From Candidatus Proximibacter danicus (lineage in GTDB: Bacteria; Pseudomonadota; Gammaproteobacteria; Burkholderiales; Rhodocyclaceae): DNA of 64,000 nt. A program made the position numbers and the translations under genes. Below, one piece after another: positions 28,593 to 38,014 of this stretch (its first letter is position 1; the number at the start of each line of letters is the position of its first letter). Location: contig JADJUC010000005.1 of assembly GCA_016710885.1 (NCBI GenBank), forward strand, positions 124,001 through 188,000, in the 5' to 3' direction. The notes beneath the pieces were generated by a model, which made no database searches, had not been told where the DNA came from, and saw only the letters and a program-made list of their open reading frames with translations.

Positions 28593-29954
28593 TCAGCGCA
28601 TCATGCCGCCTGGCATCAGTCCCTTCATGCCGCGCATCAGCTTGCCCATTCCACCTTTCGAAAACTGCTTCATCACTTTCTGCGTTTGTTCGAATTGGGT
28701 AAGAAGGCGGTTCACGTCCTGCACCTGAACCCCTGCCCCCGTGGCGATCCGCCGCTTGCGACTGGCTTTGATCAACTCCGGCTTGGTGCGCTCGGCAGGC
28801 GTCATAGAATTGATGATGCCTTCGATACGGCGAACCATTTTGTCCTCCGAGCCCGGTGCCAATTGTCCGGCAGCCTGTGCAAACTGGGCCGGCAACTTGT
28901 CCATGAAAGACGCCATACCGCCCATTTTCCGTACCTGCGAAACCTGTTCCTTGAAATCGTTGAGATCGAAACTCTTGCCAGACTTGAGCTTCTTCGCAAA
29001 CTCAAGCGCCTTTTCCTCGTCGACACCCTTGCGCGCTTCCTCGATCAGCGACAGTACGTCACCCATACCAAGAATGCGGGAGGCCATGCGCTCAGGATGG
29101 AAAGCCTCCAGCCCGGACAACTTTTCCCCAACGCCGGCAAATTTGAGCGGCTTACCCGTCACATGGCGCACCGATAGCGCAGCACCGCCACGCGCATCGC
29201 CATCGAGCTTGGTCAATACAATGCCCGTTAGCGGCAGCGCATCGTTGAAGGATTTCGCCGTATTGACCGCATCCTGGCCCAGCATGGCATCGACAACGAA
29301 GAGGGTTTCGATGGGGTTGATCGCCGCATGCAGCTCGGCGATTTCCTTCATCATGGCCTCATCTATCGCCAGACGGCCGGCTGTATCGACGAGCAGAACA
29401 TCGTGATAGTGGCGCTTCGCCCAATCAATGGCCGCACGGGCAATCTCAACCGGCTTTTCACTGGTGGTGGAGGGGAAAAAATCAGCGCCCGCCTGCCCGG
29501 CAACCGTTTTCAGCTGCTCAATGGCGGCTGGGCGATAAATGTCGCAACTGACCACCAGGACTTTTTTCTTCTGTGTGTCCTTGAGAAATTTTGCCAGCTT
29601 GCCGACCGTGGTCGTCTTGCCTGCGCCCTGCAGGCCAGCCATCAAAATCACGGCGGGGGGCTGCGTCGCCAGGTTGAGGCCGACATTGGCCTCACCCATA
29701 AGGCGCGTCATTTCACGGTGAACCACCCCGACCAGCGCCTGTCCGGGAGTCAGCGATCCGACAACTTCCTCGCCCAGCGCCTTTTCCTTAACGGCAGCGA
29801 TGAAATCCTTCACTACCGGCAAAGCAACGTCAGCCTCAAGCAGCGCCAGGCGAATTTCGCGCAGGGCATCGGAAATATTGGCTTCCGTCAGGCGCGCTTC
29901 GCCCTTGATGGTTTTCATCACGCGCGCAAGGCGCTGTGTCAGGTTATCGAGCAT
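28593..29954 (-). CDS. ffh: signal recognition particle protein Ffh
   Basis: SRP54 GTPase that binds signal sequences and 4.5S RNA and targets proteins to SecYEG. Visible are the N domain (MLDNLTQRLARVMKTIKGEA), the G1 motif AGLQGAGKTTTVGKLA (about 105), DTAGRLAIDEAMM and TKLDGDARGG in the G domain, and a Met-rich M domain ending GMKGLMPGGMMR. The ATG at 29954 gives the standard N-terminus. It is divergent from the CcsA-like gene. Confidence 0.97.
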   Translation of the reverse strand: MLDNLTQRLARVMKTIKGEARLTEANISDALREIRLALLEADVALPVVKDFIAAVKEKALGEEVVGSLTPGQALVGVVHREMTRLMGEANVGLNLATQPPAVILMAGLQGAGKTTTVGKLAKFLKDTQKKKVLVVSCDIYRPAAIEQLKTVAGQAGADFFPSTTSEKPVEIARAAIDWAKRHYHDVLLVDTAGRLAIDEAMMKEIAELHAAINPIETLFVVDAMLGQDAVNTAKSFNDALPLTGIVLTKLDGDARGGAALSVRHVTGKPLKFAGVGEKLSGLEAFHPERMASRILGMGDVLSLIEEARKGVDEEKALEFAKKLKSGKSFDLNDFKEQVSQVRKMGGMASFMDKLPAQFAQAAGQLAPGSEDKMVRRIEGIINSMTPAERTKPELIKASRKRRIATGAGVQVQDVNRLLTQFEQTQKVMKQFSKGGMGKLMRGMKGLMPGGMMR

Positions 29955-29981
29955 CTGCAATCCCGCTTGGTGTAAACTTTA

Positions 29982-30824
29982 ATGATGCCGAGCATTCTAC
30001 TGCACCTTCTACCCAATATTCTGGCAGCCCTTCTGTACGCCGCTCTCGGATTCCACTTCTGGCGAACCCGCTGGAAGGAGACCGACAAGCCGCTCGCTGC
30101 TGCTCCGATGCAGACCTGGGAACGGTTCGCTATCGGCGGCACATTGGCGATTCACGCGTTTGCGCTTTATTTCGGACTGTTCGGTGCCGGCACGATGCGC
30201 TTTTCCTTCGGGTTTGCCTTATCGCTGATGCTCTGGCTGGCGGTTTTCATCTACTGGCTCGAGAGCTTTCAGTCGCGAATGGACGGATTGCAACCCATGG
30301 TTCTGCCACTCGCGGCGGTGTGTGCAGCACTTCCGGTTTTTTTCCCTAACGCACATATCGTTCAGCACGCCGGATCCTGGGGTTTCAAAACCCACTTTCT
30401 CACAGCCATGCTGGCCTACAGCCTATTTACCCTGTCTGCGCTCCACGCCGTTTTCATGGGTTACACCGAGAAAAAGCTGCACCAACATGCGCTAACCAAG
30501 AGTCTGGCAAGCCTGCCGCCACTCCTGACCATGGAGGCGCTGCTTTTCCGCATGATCATCATCGCCTTCATTTTGCTCACCATCACCCTTGGCAGCGGCG
30601 TCTTTTTTTCCGAAGAAATTTTTGGAAAAGCGCTCACACTGGACCACAAGACGCTCTTCGCCTTCGCCTCATGGGGTATTTTCGCGGCACTTTTGATCGG
30701 ACGGCGCGCCTATGGCTGGCGAGGCCGCACAGCGTTGCGCTGGACGATGGCGGGATTCATGGCTTTATTGCTGGCCTATATCGGCAGCCGTTTTGTTCTG
30801 GAAATCGTGCTCGGCCGGATCTGA
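29982..30824 (+). CDS. CcsA/YpjD-like cytochrome c assembly membrane protein
   Basis: A 280-aa inner-membrane protein with about eight hydrophobic helices, resembling YpjD/HemX of the CcsA-CcmC superfamily, which is linked to haem handling. Family-type features include FGLFGAGTMRFSFGFALSLM, HAGSWGFKTHFLTAMLAYS and HKTLFAFASWGIFA. Homologues regularly lie beside ffh in proteobacteria, as here. The precise function is not settled, so I give no symbol. Confidence 0.8.
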   Translation: MMPSILLHLLPNILAALLYAALGFHFWRTRWKETDKPLAAAPMQTWERFAIGGTLAIHAFALYFGLFGAGTMRFSFGFALSLMLWLAVFIYWLESFQSRMDGLQPMVLPLAAVCAALPVFFPNAHIVQHAGSWGFKTHFLTAMLAYSLFTLSALHAVFMGYTEKKLHQHALTKSLASLPPLLTMEALLFRMIIIAFILLTITLGSGVFFSEEIFGKALTLDHKTLFAFASWGIFAALLIGRRAYGWRGRTALRWTMAGFMALLLAYIGSRFVLEIVLGRI

Positions 30825-31134
30825 CCGTTTCCTCTGCATCGAACCTGGCGTTACTCGCCGCCCCCATCTCTCCTATTTTCAAATTTTTGAATGGGCTCAT
30901 TTCCTGCCAAACAGGCGCCAGATGTTTGATAGTTCGAACATCTGGCCTCCTGTCAAACCGTGCAGATGCCCCGCTGAGCACATCAGGAACGCGTATATTT
31001 GCCAACAGTAATTTGTTGCCGAAGAAACTCCCTGAAATTCCCGCGCCAAGCCTCTGTCTTTACAAAGAGAGCGCCTCGTAGCATGATCAACCTGATCTCG
31101 TCGGCATACCCAACAAAATAGATTCTCTGAGCCT
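30825..31134. other. upstream region of pilB with an inverted repeat
   Basis: About 310 bases without a recognisable gene. An inverted repeat, CCAGATGTT-10 bases-AACATCTGG (30918-30945), has perfect 9-base arms and no T-run, so it resembles an operator or a hairpin rather than a terminator. I could not identify a sigma-54 promoter, which drives many pilus genes. Confidence 0.4.
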
Positions 31135-32850
31135 ATGGCAGCAAACCCGCAGCAGGCACCGCTCAGCGGCCTCGCCCGCGCCCTCGTCCAAGCCGGACGC
31201 CTCAAGGAAGCAGAGGCGGAGGCCTTGCTCGCCCAAGCCGCGGCAAGTGGCAAATCGTTCATTGAGCAGGCTGCCAGCGCCAAAAAACTGACTCCCATCC
31301 AGATCGCCACTTTTGCGGCAGAAACCTTTGGCTACCCGCTGTTCGATCTCTCCGCATTTGACGACGCCCACATCCCGGCCAATGCGATCGACCGAAAACT
31401 GATCGGTACCCACAAGGTCATTCCACTGCACAAGCGCGGCAATCGCCTGACCATTGCCACGGCAGACCCAACGAATCTGCGCGCACTCGACGAAATCCGT
31501 TTCCAGACAAGCCTTGTCGTCGACCCGGTGGTGGTTGAAGAGCCGAAATTGATGCCGCTGGTGGCCAAGCTCTCGGAGTCTGCAGAAGACACGCTCAAGA
31601 ATCTCGCCAGCGAAGACATCAACCTCGAATTCACTGACGAAGATGCGCAGGCAGCAAGTGAGGAAGCCTCGTCCATAGAAGTTGACGATGCGCCTGTCGT
31701 CAAGTTTATCCAGAAGATGCTGCTGGACGCGATTAACGATGGCGCCTCGGACATTCACTTCGAACCTTACGAAAAGTTCTATCGAATCCGCTTTCGCGTG
31801 GACGGAATTCTGCGAGAAGTTGCCACCCCGCCACTTGTCATCAAGGACAAGATTGCGTCGCGGATCAAGGTTATTTCCCGCCTGAATATCGCCGAAAAAC
31901 GGGTGCCGCAGGATGGCCGGATGAAACTGGTGCTGTCCAAGAACCGTGCCATCGACTTTCGCGTCAGCACCTTGCCCACCCTGCACGGTGAAAAGATCGT
32001 GCTGCGTATTCTCGACCCTTCCAGTGCCACGCTCGGCATTGAAGCCCTTGGTTATGACCCGGACCAAAAGGAATCCTTGCTCAATGCAGTCAACCGGCCC
32101 TACGGCATGGTGCTGGTGACCGGGCCTACCGGCTCGGGCAAAACTGTTTCGCTTTATACGTGTCTCAACATCCTCAACAAGCCGGGAATCAACATTTCGA
32201 CAGCCGAAGACCCTGCGGAAATTCCTTTGGCAGGAGTCAACCAGGTTAACGTTGATGATAGAGCCGGCCTGACCTTCCCAGCCGCACTCAAGTCGTTCCT
32301 GCGACAGGATCCGGACATCATCATGGTTGGCGAAATCCGCGACCTTGAAACTGCTGAAATTGCAGTCAAGGCAGCGCAAACCGGCCACATGGTGCTGTCC
32401 ACGCTACACACCAACGACGCCCCGCAAACACTGACTCGACTGGCCAACATGGGGGTGCCGCTGTTCAACATCGCCTCAAGCGTGCTGCTGATTACCGCAC
32501 AGCGCTTGGCCAGGCGACTCTGCAACTGCAAAATACCCTTGGAAACTCCAACTGAAGCTTTGTTGAATGCCGGCTATACCGAGGCCGACATTGACGGCAC
32601 CTGGACGCTTTATGGCCCGGGCAGCTGCGACCGATGCAAAGGCTCTGGCTACAAAGGTCGGGTTGGCATCTATCAGGTGATGCCGGTAACGGAGGAAATT
32701 CAGCGCATCATTCTCGCAGGTGGAAATGCTCTTGATATTGCCGCACAGGCTGCACGTGAAGGCGTCAAGGACTTGCGTCGATCTGGCCTGATCAAAGCAA
32801 TGCAGGGTGTCACATCCCTGGACGAAGTTCTCAGCACGACCAACGCATAA
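31135..32850 (+). CDS. pilB: PilB, type IVa pilus extension ATPase
   Basis: Hexameric cytoplasmic motor that powers pilus polymerisation. An N-terminal MshEN-type domain (about 1-150) precedes the ATPase, with Walker A GPTGSGKT (330-337), the Asp/His box region TAEDPAEIPLAGVNQV, and Walker B in FLRQDPDIIMVGEIRD. Zinc-binding cysteines appear as CNCK (about 462) and CDRCKG (about 500). The 571 aa is standard. It heads the pilB-pilC-pilD operon. MSHA genes at 57-64 kb form a second pilus-related cluster without its own ATPase in the window. Confidence 0.95.
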   Translation: MAANPQQAPLSGLARALVQAGRLKEAEAEALLAQAAASGKSFIEQAASAKKLTPIQIATFAAETFGYPLFDLSAFDDAHIPANAIDRKLIGTHKVIPLHKRGNRLTIATADPTNLRALDEIRFQTSLVVDPVVVEEPKLMPLVAKLSESAEDTLKNLASEDINLEFTDEDAQAASEEASSIEVDDAPVVKFIQKMLLDAINDGASDIHFEPYEKFYRIRFRVDGILREVATPPLVIKDKIASRIKVISRLNIAEKRVPQDGRMKLVLSKNRAIDFRVSTLPTLHGEKIVLRILDPSSATLGIEALGYDPDQKESLLNAVNRPYGMVLVTGPTGSGKTVSLYTCLNILNKPGINISTAEDPAEIPLAGVNQVNVDDRAGLTFPAALKSFLRQDPDIIMVGEIRDLETAEIAVKAAQTGHMVLSTLHTNDAPQTLTRLANMGVPLFNIASSVLLITAQRLARRLCNCKIPLETPTEALLNAGYTEADIDGTWTLYGPGSCDRCKGSGYKGRVGIYQVMPVTEEIQRIILAGGNALDIAAQAAREGVKDLRRSGLIKAMQGVTSLDEVLSTTNA

Positions 32851-32874
32851 CAACGCACGAACCAAGGGGACGCA

Positions 32875-34107
32875 ATGGCCACCGCCAAGCCGATAAAAAA
32901 ACCAGCAGGGGCAAAGGAATTCACGTTCGTCTGGGAAGGCAAGAACAAAGACGGCAAGGATGCCAGAGGTGAAATTCGGGCGACCAGCGAAGCGGTTGCA
33001 CAGGCCACGCTCCGACGCCAAGGCCTGCGAATCAAAAAAATCAGCAAGCAGCGTTTCAAGAGTGGCGGCAAAATCACCGACAAGGACATCACGCTGTTCA
33101 CCCGCCAGCTGGCAACCATGATGAAGGCGGGCGTTCCCTTGTTACAGGCTTTTGATATCGTTGGCAGAGGACACTCAAACCCCTCGGTCGGAAAACTTTT
33201 GTTGGACATCAAGAGCGACGTAGAGACAGGGTCCTCTTTGTCGCAGGGGTTCAGGAAATACCCTTTGTATTTTGATTCGTTGTTTTGCAACCTTGTCGCT
33301 GCAGGCGAACAGGCGGGTATTTTAGAGACCCTCCTTGACCGCCTTGCCACCTACAAGGAGAAAATGCAGGCCCTCAAATCCAAAATCAAATCTGCTTTGT
33401 TTTACCCAGCTTCAATTTTGATCATGGCATTCGTAATTACTGCCGTCATCATGATTTTTGTTATTCCGGCTTTCAAGGAAGTATTCAAAAGTTTCGGCGC
33501 AGACCTGCCGACACCAACCGTTATCGTTATCGCTATCTCGGACTACTTTGTCGAATATTGGTGGCTTATTTTCGGATCAATCGGCGGTTCGATCTACGCA
33601 TTTCTCGAGGCATACAAACGTTCGGAGGCTATGCAGATCGCTGCCGACCGCTTCGTACTCAGGGCCCCGGTATTTGGATCGGTGATACGTAAAGCTACTG
33701 TTGCAAGGTGGACACGGACACTTGCAACCATGTTTGCTGCCGGAGTCCCCCTGGTCGAAGCGCTCGACTCGGTCGGTGGCGCCGCAGGAAACTACGTTTA
33801 CAAAGTTGGGACAAAGCAAATCCAGGGCGAAGTCAGCACGGGTACCAACCTCACAACGGCCATGCAGAACAGCAAACTCTTCGACAACATGGTGTTGCAG
33901 ATGGTCGCCATTGGCGAAGAGTCCGGCGCGCTGGACGGCATGCTGGAAAAAGTCGCAGGCTTTCTCGAAGCCGAGGTGGACGACGCGGTCGAAGCTCTTT
34001 CCAGCCTCATGGAACCGATCATCATGGCCGTTCTCGGCGTTTTGATCGGCGGCCTCGTCATCGCCATGTACCTGCCGATCTTCAAGCTGGGCGCAGTCGT
34101 CGGATGA
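32875..34107 (+). CDS. pilC: PilC, type IVa pilus inner-membrane platform protein
   Basis: Polytopic platform protein that couples the PilB/PilT motors to pilin assembly. The 410-aa sequence has two T2SSF (GspF) repeats, each with a long hydrophobic segment (SALFYPASILIMAFVITAVI and the C-terminal IIMAVLGVLIGGLVIAMYLP) and the FTRQLATMMKAGVPLLQAF / WTRTLATMFAAGVPLVEAL repeat pair. The stop overlaps pilD as ATGA. Confidence 0.95.
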   Translation: MATAKPIKKPAGAKEFTFVWEGKNKDGKDARGEIRATSEAVAQATLRRQGLRIKKISKQRFKSGGKITDKDITLFTRQLATMMKAGVPLLQAFDIVGRGHSNPSVGKLLLDIKSDVETGSSLSQGFRKYPLYFDSLFCNLVAAGEQAGILETLLDRLATYKEKMQALKSKIKSALFYPASILIMAFVITAVIMIFVIPAFKEVFKSFGADLPTPTVIVIAISDYFVEYWWLIFGSIGGSIYAFLEAYKRSEAMQIAADRFVLRAPVFGSVIRKATVARWTRTLATMFAAGVPLVEALDSVGGAAGNYVYKVGTKQIQGEVSTGTNLTTAMQNSKLFDNMVLQMVAIGEESGALDGMLEKVAGFLEAEVDDAVEALSSLMEPIIMAVLGVLIGGLVIAMYLPIFKLGAVVG

Positions 34108-34955
34108 TCCAGATGTTCGCAGACCCCGCCGTTTTTGCAGCAACGGCGGGGTTGTTTGGCCTCATCGTCGGCAGTTTCCTCAACGTGGTCATCCACCGCC
34201 TGCCAAAAATGATGGAAATGGACTGGCAGTGTCAGTGTGCCGAACTGCGCGGAGAGGAAGTGCCGGTTACGGAACCGCTGACCCTTTCGACGCCGCGATC
34301 GCGCTGCCCGCATTGCGGCCACCGGATCACGGCACTGGAAAACATTCCAATCATCAGCTGGCTGATACTCCGAGGAAAATGCTCGGGGTGCTCGGAGCCG
34401 ATTTCAATCCGCTATCCAATTGTTGAAGCCGTCACCGGACTGCTGACCGCCTTTGCCGCTTGGCATTTCGGCTTTGGCTGGGCTGCGGCTGGAGCCATCC
34501 TGTTCATCTGGGCCATGGTTGCGCTGACCGGAATCGATTTTGATACCCAACTTCTGCCTGACAGCATCACCTTGCCGCTCATCTGGCTGGGGTTGCTGTT
34601 CAACCTCACAGGAACCTATACATCCCTGTCATCGGCGGTCATCGGCGCCGTTGCCGGCTACCTCTCTCTGTGGTCGGTCTACTGGGGTTTCAAGCTGGCC
34701 ACCGGCAAGGAGGGCATGGGATTTGGCGATTTCAAGCTGCTCGCCGCCATCGGCGCCTGGCTAGGCTGGCAGATGCTGCCGCTGACCATCCTGCTCTCGT
34801 CCTTTGTCGGGGCGGTTGTAGGAGTTGCGCTGATCGTGCTCGCCAAGCGTGGGCGCAACGTGCCGATCCCCTTCGGCCCCTACCTCGCCGCCGCCGGGCT
34901 GCTTGCTCTTTTCTGGGGCAAGCCACTAAACCAGACCTATCTGGGGCTCTTTTAG
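34104..34955 (+). CDS. pilD: PilD, prepilin peptidase / N-methyltransferase
   Basis: Membrane aspartyl protease that cleaves and N-methylates type IV prepilins and pseudopilins. The 283-aa protein has the zinc cysteines C68, C71, C93 and C96 (CPHCGHR and KCSGCSEP) and the catalytic aspartates in ALTGIDFDTQLLPD and EGMGFGDFKLLA. Its ATG overlaps the pilC stop. Being the only peptidase seen here, it probably serves both the Pil and MSHA systems. Confidence 0.95.
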   Translation: MIQMFADPAVFAATAGLFGLIVGSFLNVVIHRLPKMMEMDWQCQCAELRGEEVPVTEPLTLSTPRSRCPHCGHRITALENIPIISWLILRGKCSGCSEPISIRYPIVEAVTGLLTAFAAWHFGFGWAAAGAILFIWAMVALTGIDFDTQLLPDSITLPLIWLGLLFNLTGTYTSLSSAVIGAVAGYLSLWSVYWGFKLATGKEGMGFGDFKLLAAIGAWLGWQMLPLTILLSSFVGAVVGVALIVLAKRGRNVPIPFGPYLAAAGLLALFWGKPLNQTYLGLF

Positions 34956-34967
34956 CTTTCTGCCCCT

Positions 34968-34993
34968 AGGCGGTTGAAAAATACCGCCTTTTC
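34968..34993 (+). terminator. terminator after pilD
   Basis: AGGCGGT-8 bases-ACCGCCT hairpin followed by a short T-run, just past the pilD stop. Confidence 0.65.
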
Positions 34994-35040
34994 CCCAATC
35001 TTGGGGCTTCGCATAGCCGGATGAGGCAGCCCGCCTCAGG

Positions 35041-35046
35041 TATAAT
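35041..35046 (+). promoter_or_regulatory. -10 element upstream of fmdB
   Basis: A perfect TATAAT 21 bases before the fmdB start, with GGAGG between them. No good -35 is visible at normal spacing. Confidence 0.4.
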
Positions 35047-35067
35047 TCGCCGTTTTGGAGGATTCCC

Positions 35068-35340
35068 ATGCCAATTTATGAATATCGCTGCGGATCCTGC
35101 GGTTTCCAGAAGGATCACCTGCAGAAGCTGAGCGACCCCGTGCTCACCGTTTGTCCTGAATGCAGCGCAGAAAACTATGCCAAGCAGTTGTCTGCCGCCG
35201 GCTTTCAACTGAAGGGTAGTGGCTGGTATGCCACTGATTTCAAGGGTGGCAGCAGCAAACCCGAGGCAAAACCAGCGGCAGCAGAGAGTGCTCCGTCTTG
35301 CCAGGGCAGTACCGGAGGCTGTGCGTGCGCGGGCAGCTGA
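35068..35340 (+). CDS. FmdB-family zinc ribbon protein
   Basis: A 90-aa protein with the FmdB/CxxC regulatory fold: MPIYEYRCGSCG and VCPECS give the C-x2-C pair of pairs that bind zinc (residues 8-37). A low-complexity C-terminus rich in Ala, Ser, Gly and Cys follows. Homologues usually sit directly upstream of a DUF502 membrane protein and aspS, as here. The molecular role is unknown. Confidence 0.88.
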   Translation: MPIYEYRCGSCGFQKDHLQKLSDPVLTVCPECSAENYAKQLSAAGFQLKGSGWYATDFKGGSSKPEAKPAAAESAPSCQGSTGGCACAGS

Positions 35341-35954
35341 TTCGTCGCTATTTCGTTACCGGGCTCCTGATCTGGGTACCTCTGGCAATCACCGCCTGGG
35401 TGCTTTCGCTCATCGTCGGCACGATGGATCAGTCCCTGCGCCTGTTGCCGGCATCGATTCATCCTCGCCACCTGTTTGGCTTCGATATCCCCGGCGTTGG
35501 CGCCATCGTGACCTTGCTGGCCATCTTTCTCACCGGCGTCGCAGCGGCAAACTTCATCGGCCAGCGGCTGGTCGTCTGGTGGGAGCGCCTGCTCGCCCGC
35601 ATCCCGGTCGTCAATACGATCTACCATAGCGTCAAGCAGGTCTCCGACACGCTTTTCTCCTCGTCGGGGAACGCGTTCCGCAAAGCCTTGCTTGTGGAAT
35701 ATCCGCGCAAGGGATCGTGGACCATTGCCTTCCTGACCGGACAACCTGGCGGCGATGTGGTCAATCACCTCGACGGTGAGTACGTCAGCGTTTATGTGCC
35801 GACCACCCCCAACCCGACCTCCGGCTTTTTTCTCATGATGCCGAAAGCGGATGTGGTCGAACTCGACATGAGCGTAGACGAAGCACTCAAGTACATCATC
35901 TCGATGGGTGTCGTTGCCCCGCCGCCCAAGCCGCGCATCGCCACCAATACCTGA
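35325..35954 (+). CDS. DUF502 inner-membrane protein
   Basis: About 209 aa with two membrane helices (YFVTGLLIWVPLAITAWVLS and GAIVTLLAIFLTGVAAANFI) and the conserved DUF502 stretches IPVVNTIYHSVKQVSDTLF and VPTTPNPTSGFFLMMP. The start is a GTG inside the end of fmdB, preceded by GGAGG at suitable spacing, so the two genes are coupled. The family is a marker neighbour of aspS; its function is unknown. Confidence 0.85.
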   Translation: MRGQLIRRYFVTGLLIWVPLAITAWVLSLIVGTMDQSLRLLPASIHPRHLFGFDIPGVGAIVTLLAIFLTGVAAANFIGQRLVVWWERLLARIPVVNTIYHSVKQVSDTLFSSSGNAFRKALLVEYPRKGSWTIAFLTGQPGGDVVNHLDGEYVSVYVPTTPNPTSGFFLMMPKADVVELDMSVDEALKYIISMGVVAPPPKPRIATNT

Positions 35955-35992
35955 AACACCTGAACAATCTCCAACCGGAATCACCAGTCACC

Positions 35993-37771
35993 ATGCGTAC
36001 TCATTACTGCGGACAACTCAACTCCAAACTCATCGGCCAGGAAGTCACCATTTGTGGCTGGGCGCACCGTCGTCGCGACCACGGCGGCGTCATCTTCATC
36101 GACCTGCGCGACCGCGAAGGTCTGGCCCAGGTGGTGTGCGACCCGGACCGCGCCGAAATGTTTGCCGTTGCCGAATCCGTGCGCAACGAGTTCTGCCTGA
36201 AGATCACCGGCAAAGTGCGCGCCCGTCCGGAAGGCACGACCAACGCAAACCTCGCCTCGGGTGAAATCGAAATCCTCTGCCACGCCATTGAAGTGCTGAA
36301 CCCGTCGGTGACGCCGCCGTTCCAGCTCGACGAAGACAACCTCTCGGAAAACGTGCGCCTGACGCACCGCGTCATCGACCTGCGCCGCCCGCAGATGCAG
36401 AACAACCTGATGCTGCGCTACAAGACGGCGCGCGCCTTCCGCCGCTTCCTCGACGACAACGGCTTCATCGACATCGAAACGCCGATGCTCACCAAGAGCA
36501 CCCCCGAAGGCGCCCGCGACTATCTGGTACCGTCGCGCGTGCACCCGGGCCAGTTCTTCGCACTGCCGCAGTCGCCGCAGCTGTTCAAGCAGCTGCTGAT
36601 GGTGTCCGGTTTCGACCGCTACTACCAGATCACCAAGTGCTTCCGCGACGAAGACCTGCGTGCCGACCGCCAGCCGGAATTCACCCAGGTCGATATCGAG
36701 ACCTCGTTCATGAGCGAGGCCGAGATCACCGCGCTGATGGAAAAGCTGATCCGCACCGTGTTCAAGGAAGCGATCGACGTCGACCTGCCGGAATTCCCGC
36801 GCATGACCTACGCCGAAGCCATGCACCGCTTCGGCTCGGACAAGCCGGACCTGCGCGTCACGCTGGAGCTGACCGAAGTCACCGACGCCTTCAAGGACGT
36901 CGCCTTCAAGGTCTTCGCCGGCGTTGCCAACAGCGAAGGCGGCCGCATTGCCGCCATGCGCATCCCGGGCGGCGCCACGCTCACCCGCGGCGAGATCGAC
37001 GCCTACACCCAGTTCGTCGGCATCTACGGCGCCAAGGGCCTGGCCTACATCAAGGTCAACGACGTCACCCAGATCAACGAGACCGGCCTGCAGTCGCCGA
37101 TCGTCAAGAACCTGTCGGAAGCCTCGCTCAAGGCCGTCATCGAGCGCACCGGCGCCCAGTCCGGCGACCTGATCTTCTTCGGCGCCGACAAGGCCAAGGT
37201 CGTCAACGACGCCCTCGGCGCGCTGCGCATCAAGATCGGCCACGAGAAGGGCTTCGTCACCGGCGCCAAGTGGGCGCCGCTGTGGGTCATCGACTTCCCG
37301 ATGTTCGAATACGACGACGAAAACAAGCGCTGGTCCGCCTGCCACCACCCCTTCACCAGCCCGAAGGACGAGCACATGGACCTGCTCACCACCGATCCGG
37401 GCAAGTGTCTGGCCAAGGCCTACGACCTGGCGCTCAACGGCTGGGAACTCGGCGGCGGCTCGGTGCGTATCCACCGTTCCGACATTCAGGAAAAGGTCTT
37501 CGCCGCGCTCAACATCGGCCCGGAAGAACAGCAGGCCAAGTTCGGCTTCCTGCTCGACGCGCTCAAGTACGGCGCGCCCCCGCACGGCGGCCTGGCCTTC
37601 GGCCTCGACCGCATCGTCACCATGATGACCGGCGCCGAATCGATCCGCGACGTGATCGCCTTCCCGAAGACGCAGCGCGCCCAGTGCCTGCTCACCGACG
37701 CGCCGAGCGCAGTGGACGAAAAGCTGCACTCTCCTCGCTCCCGCCGGAAGCCCAACGCACCTTGCTATTGA
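35993..37771 (+). CDS. aspS: aspartyl-tRNA synthetase with an aberrant C-terminus
   Basis: Class II synthetase charging tRNA(Asp), probably of the non-discriminating type found where glutaminylation is not the only Asn route (unproven). The N-terminal OB fold (EVTICGWAHRRRDHGGVIFI), motif 2 (KCFRDEDLRADRQPEFTQVD) and motif 3 (GGLAFGLDRIVTMM) are intact through VDEK at about residue 577. The last 15 residues (LHSPRSRRKPNAPCY) are foreign: they are an out-of-frame reading of the RNase gene that follows. About a dozen native C-terminal residues are missing. See the finding on this junction. Confidence 0.93.
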   Translation: MRTHYCGQLNSKLIGQEVTICGWAHRRRDHGGVIFIDLRDREGLAQVVCDPDRAEMFAVAESVRNEFCLKITGKVRARPEGTTNANLASGEIEILCHAIEVLNPSVTPPFQLDEDNLSENVRLTHRVIDLRRPQMQNNLMLRYKTARAFRRFLDDNGFIDIETPMLTKSTPEGARDYLVPSRVHPGQFFALPQSPQLFKQLLMVSGFDRYYQITKCFRDEDLRADRQPEFTQVDIETSFMSEAEITALMEKLIRTVFKEAIDVDLPEFPRMTYAEAMHRFGSDKPDLRVTLELTEVTDAFKDVAFKVFAGVANSEGGRIAAMRIPGGATLTRGEIDAYTQFVGIYGAKGLAYIKVNDVTQINETGLQSPIVKNLSEASLKAVIERTGAQSGDLIFFGADKAKVVNDALGALRIKIGHEKGFVTGAKWAPLWVIDFPMFEYDDENKRWSACHHPFTSPKDEHMDLLTTDPGKCLAKAYDLALNGWELGGGSVRIHRSDIQEKVFAALNIGPEEQQAKFGFLLDALKYGAPPHGGLAFGLDRIVTMMTGAESIRDVIAFPKTQRAQCLLTDAPSAVDEKLHSPRSRRKPNAPCY

Positions 37772-38004
37772 TCAAGCAGGGCGGCCCCTTCCCCTACCCG
37801 AGGAAGGACGGCAGCACCTTCGGCAACTACGAGAAGCGCCTGCCCTACCAGCCGCGCGGCCATTACCGCGAATACACCGTGCCAACGCCCGGCTCGCGTG
37901 ATCGCGGCGCCCGCCGCATCATCGCCGGCAGCCCGCCCGAGACCTCGGGCGAGTACTACTACACCGACAATCATTACCGCAGTTTCCGCCGCATCAGGGA
38001 ATAG
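37733..38004 (+). pseudogene. decapitated guanyl-specific RNase (barnase/RNase Sa type)
   Basis: In the frame shifted from aspS the DNA reads LPPEAQRTLLLIKQGGPFPY to the end, a secreted microbial RNase N1/T1 domain. All three catalytic residues can be placed: Glu in YREYTV, Arg in SRDRGARRII and His in TDNHYRSF. The signal peptide, start codon and about 30 N-terminal residues are absent; the sequence joins directly to aspS. It would be about 90 aa. The barstar gene follows 10 bases later, the normal toxin-inhibitor arrangement. Confidence 0.75.
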
Positions 38005-38014
38005 AGGAGCATCC

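Noticed and set aside
31087..32388. 433-codon minus-strand open frame
   Set aside because: Antisense to pilB, which has clear Walker motifs.
35981..37729. 582-codon open frame on the minus strand
   Set aside because: It lies wholly antisense to aspS; GC-rich codon bias opens the opposite frame. No family motif or ribosome binding site.
36637..37740. long plus-strand frame leading into the RNase domain as an N-terminal extension
   Set aside because: It is the second frame of aspS; only the part after about 37733 matches the RNase family.
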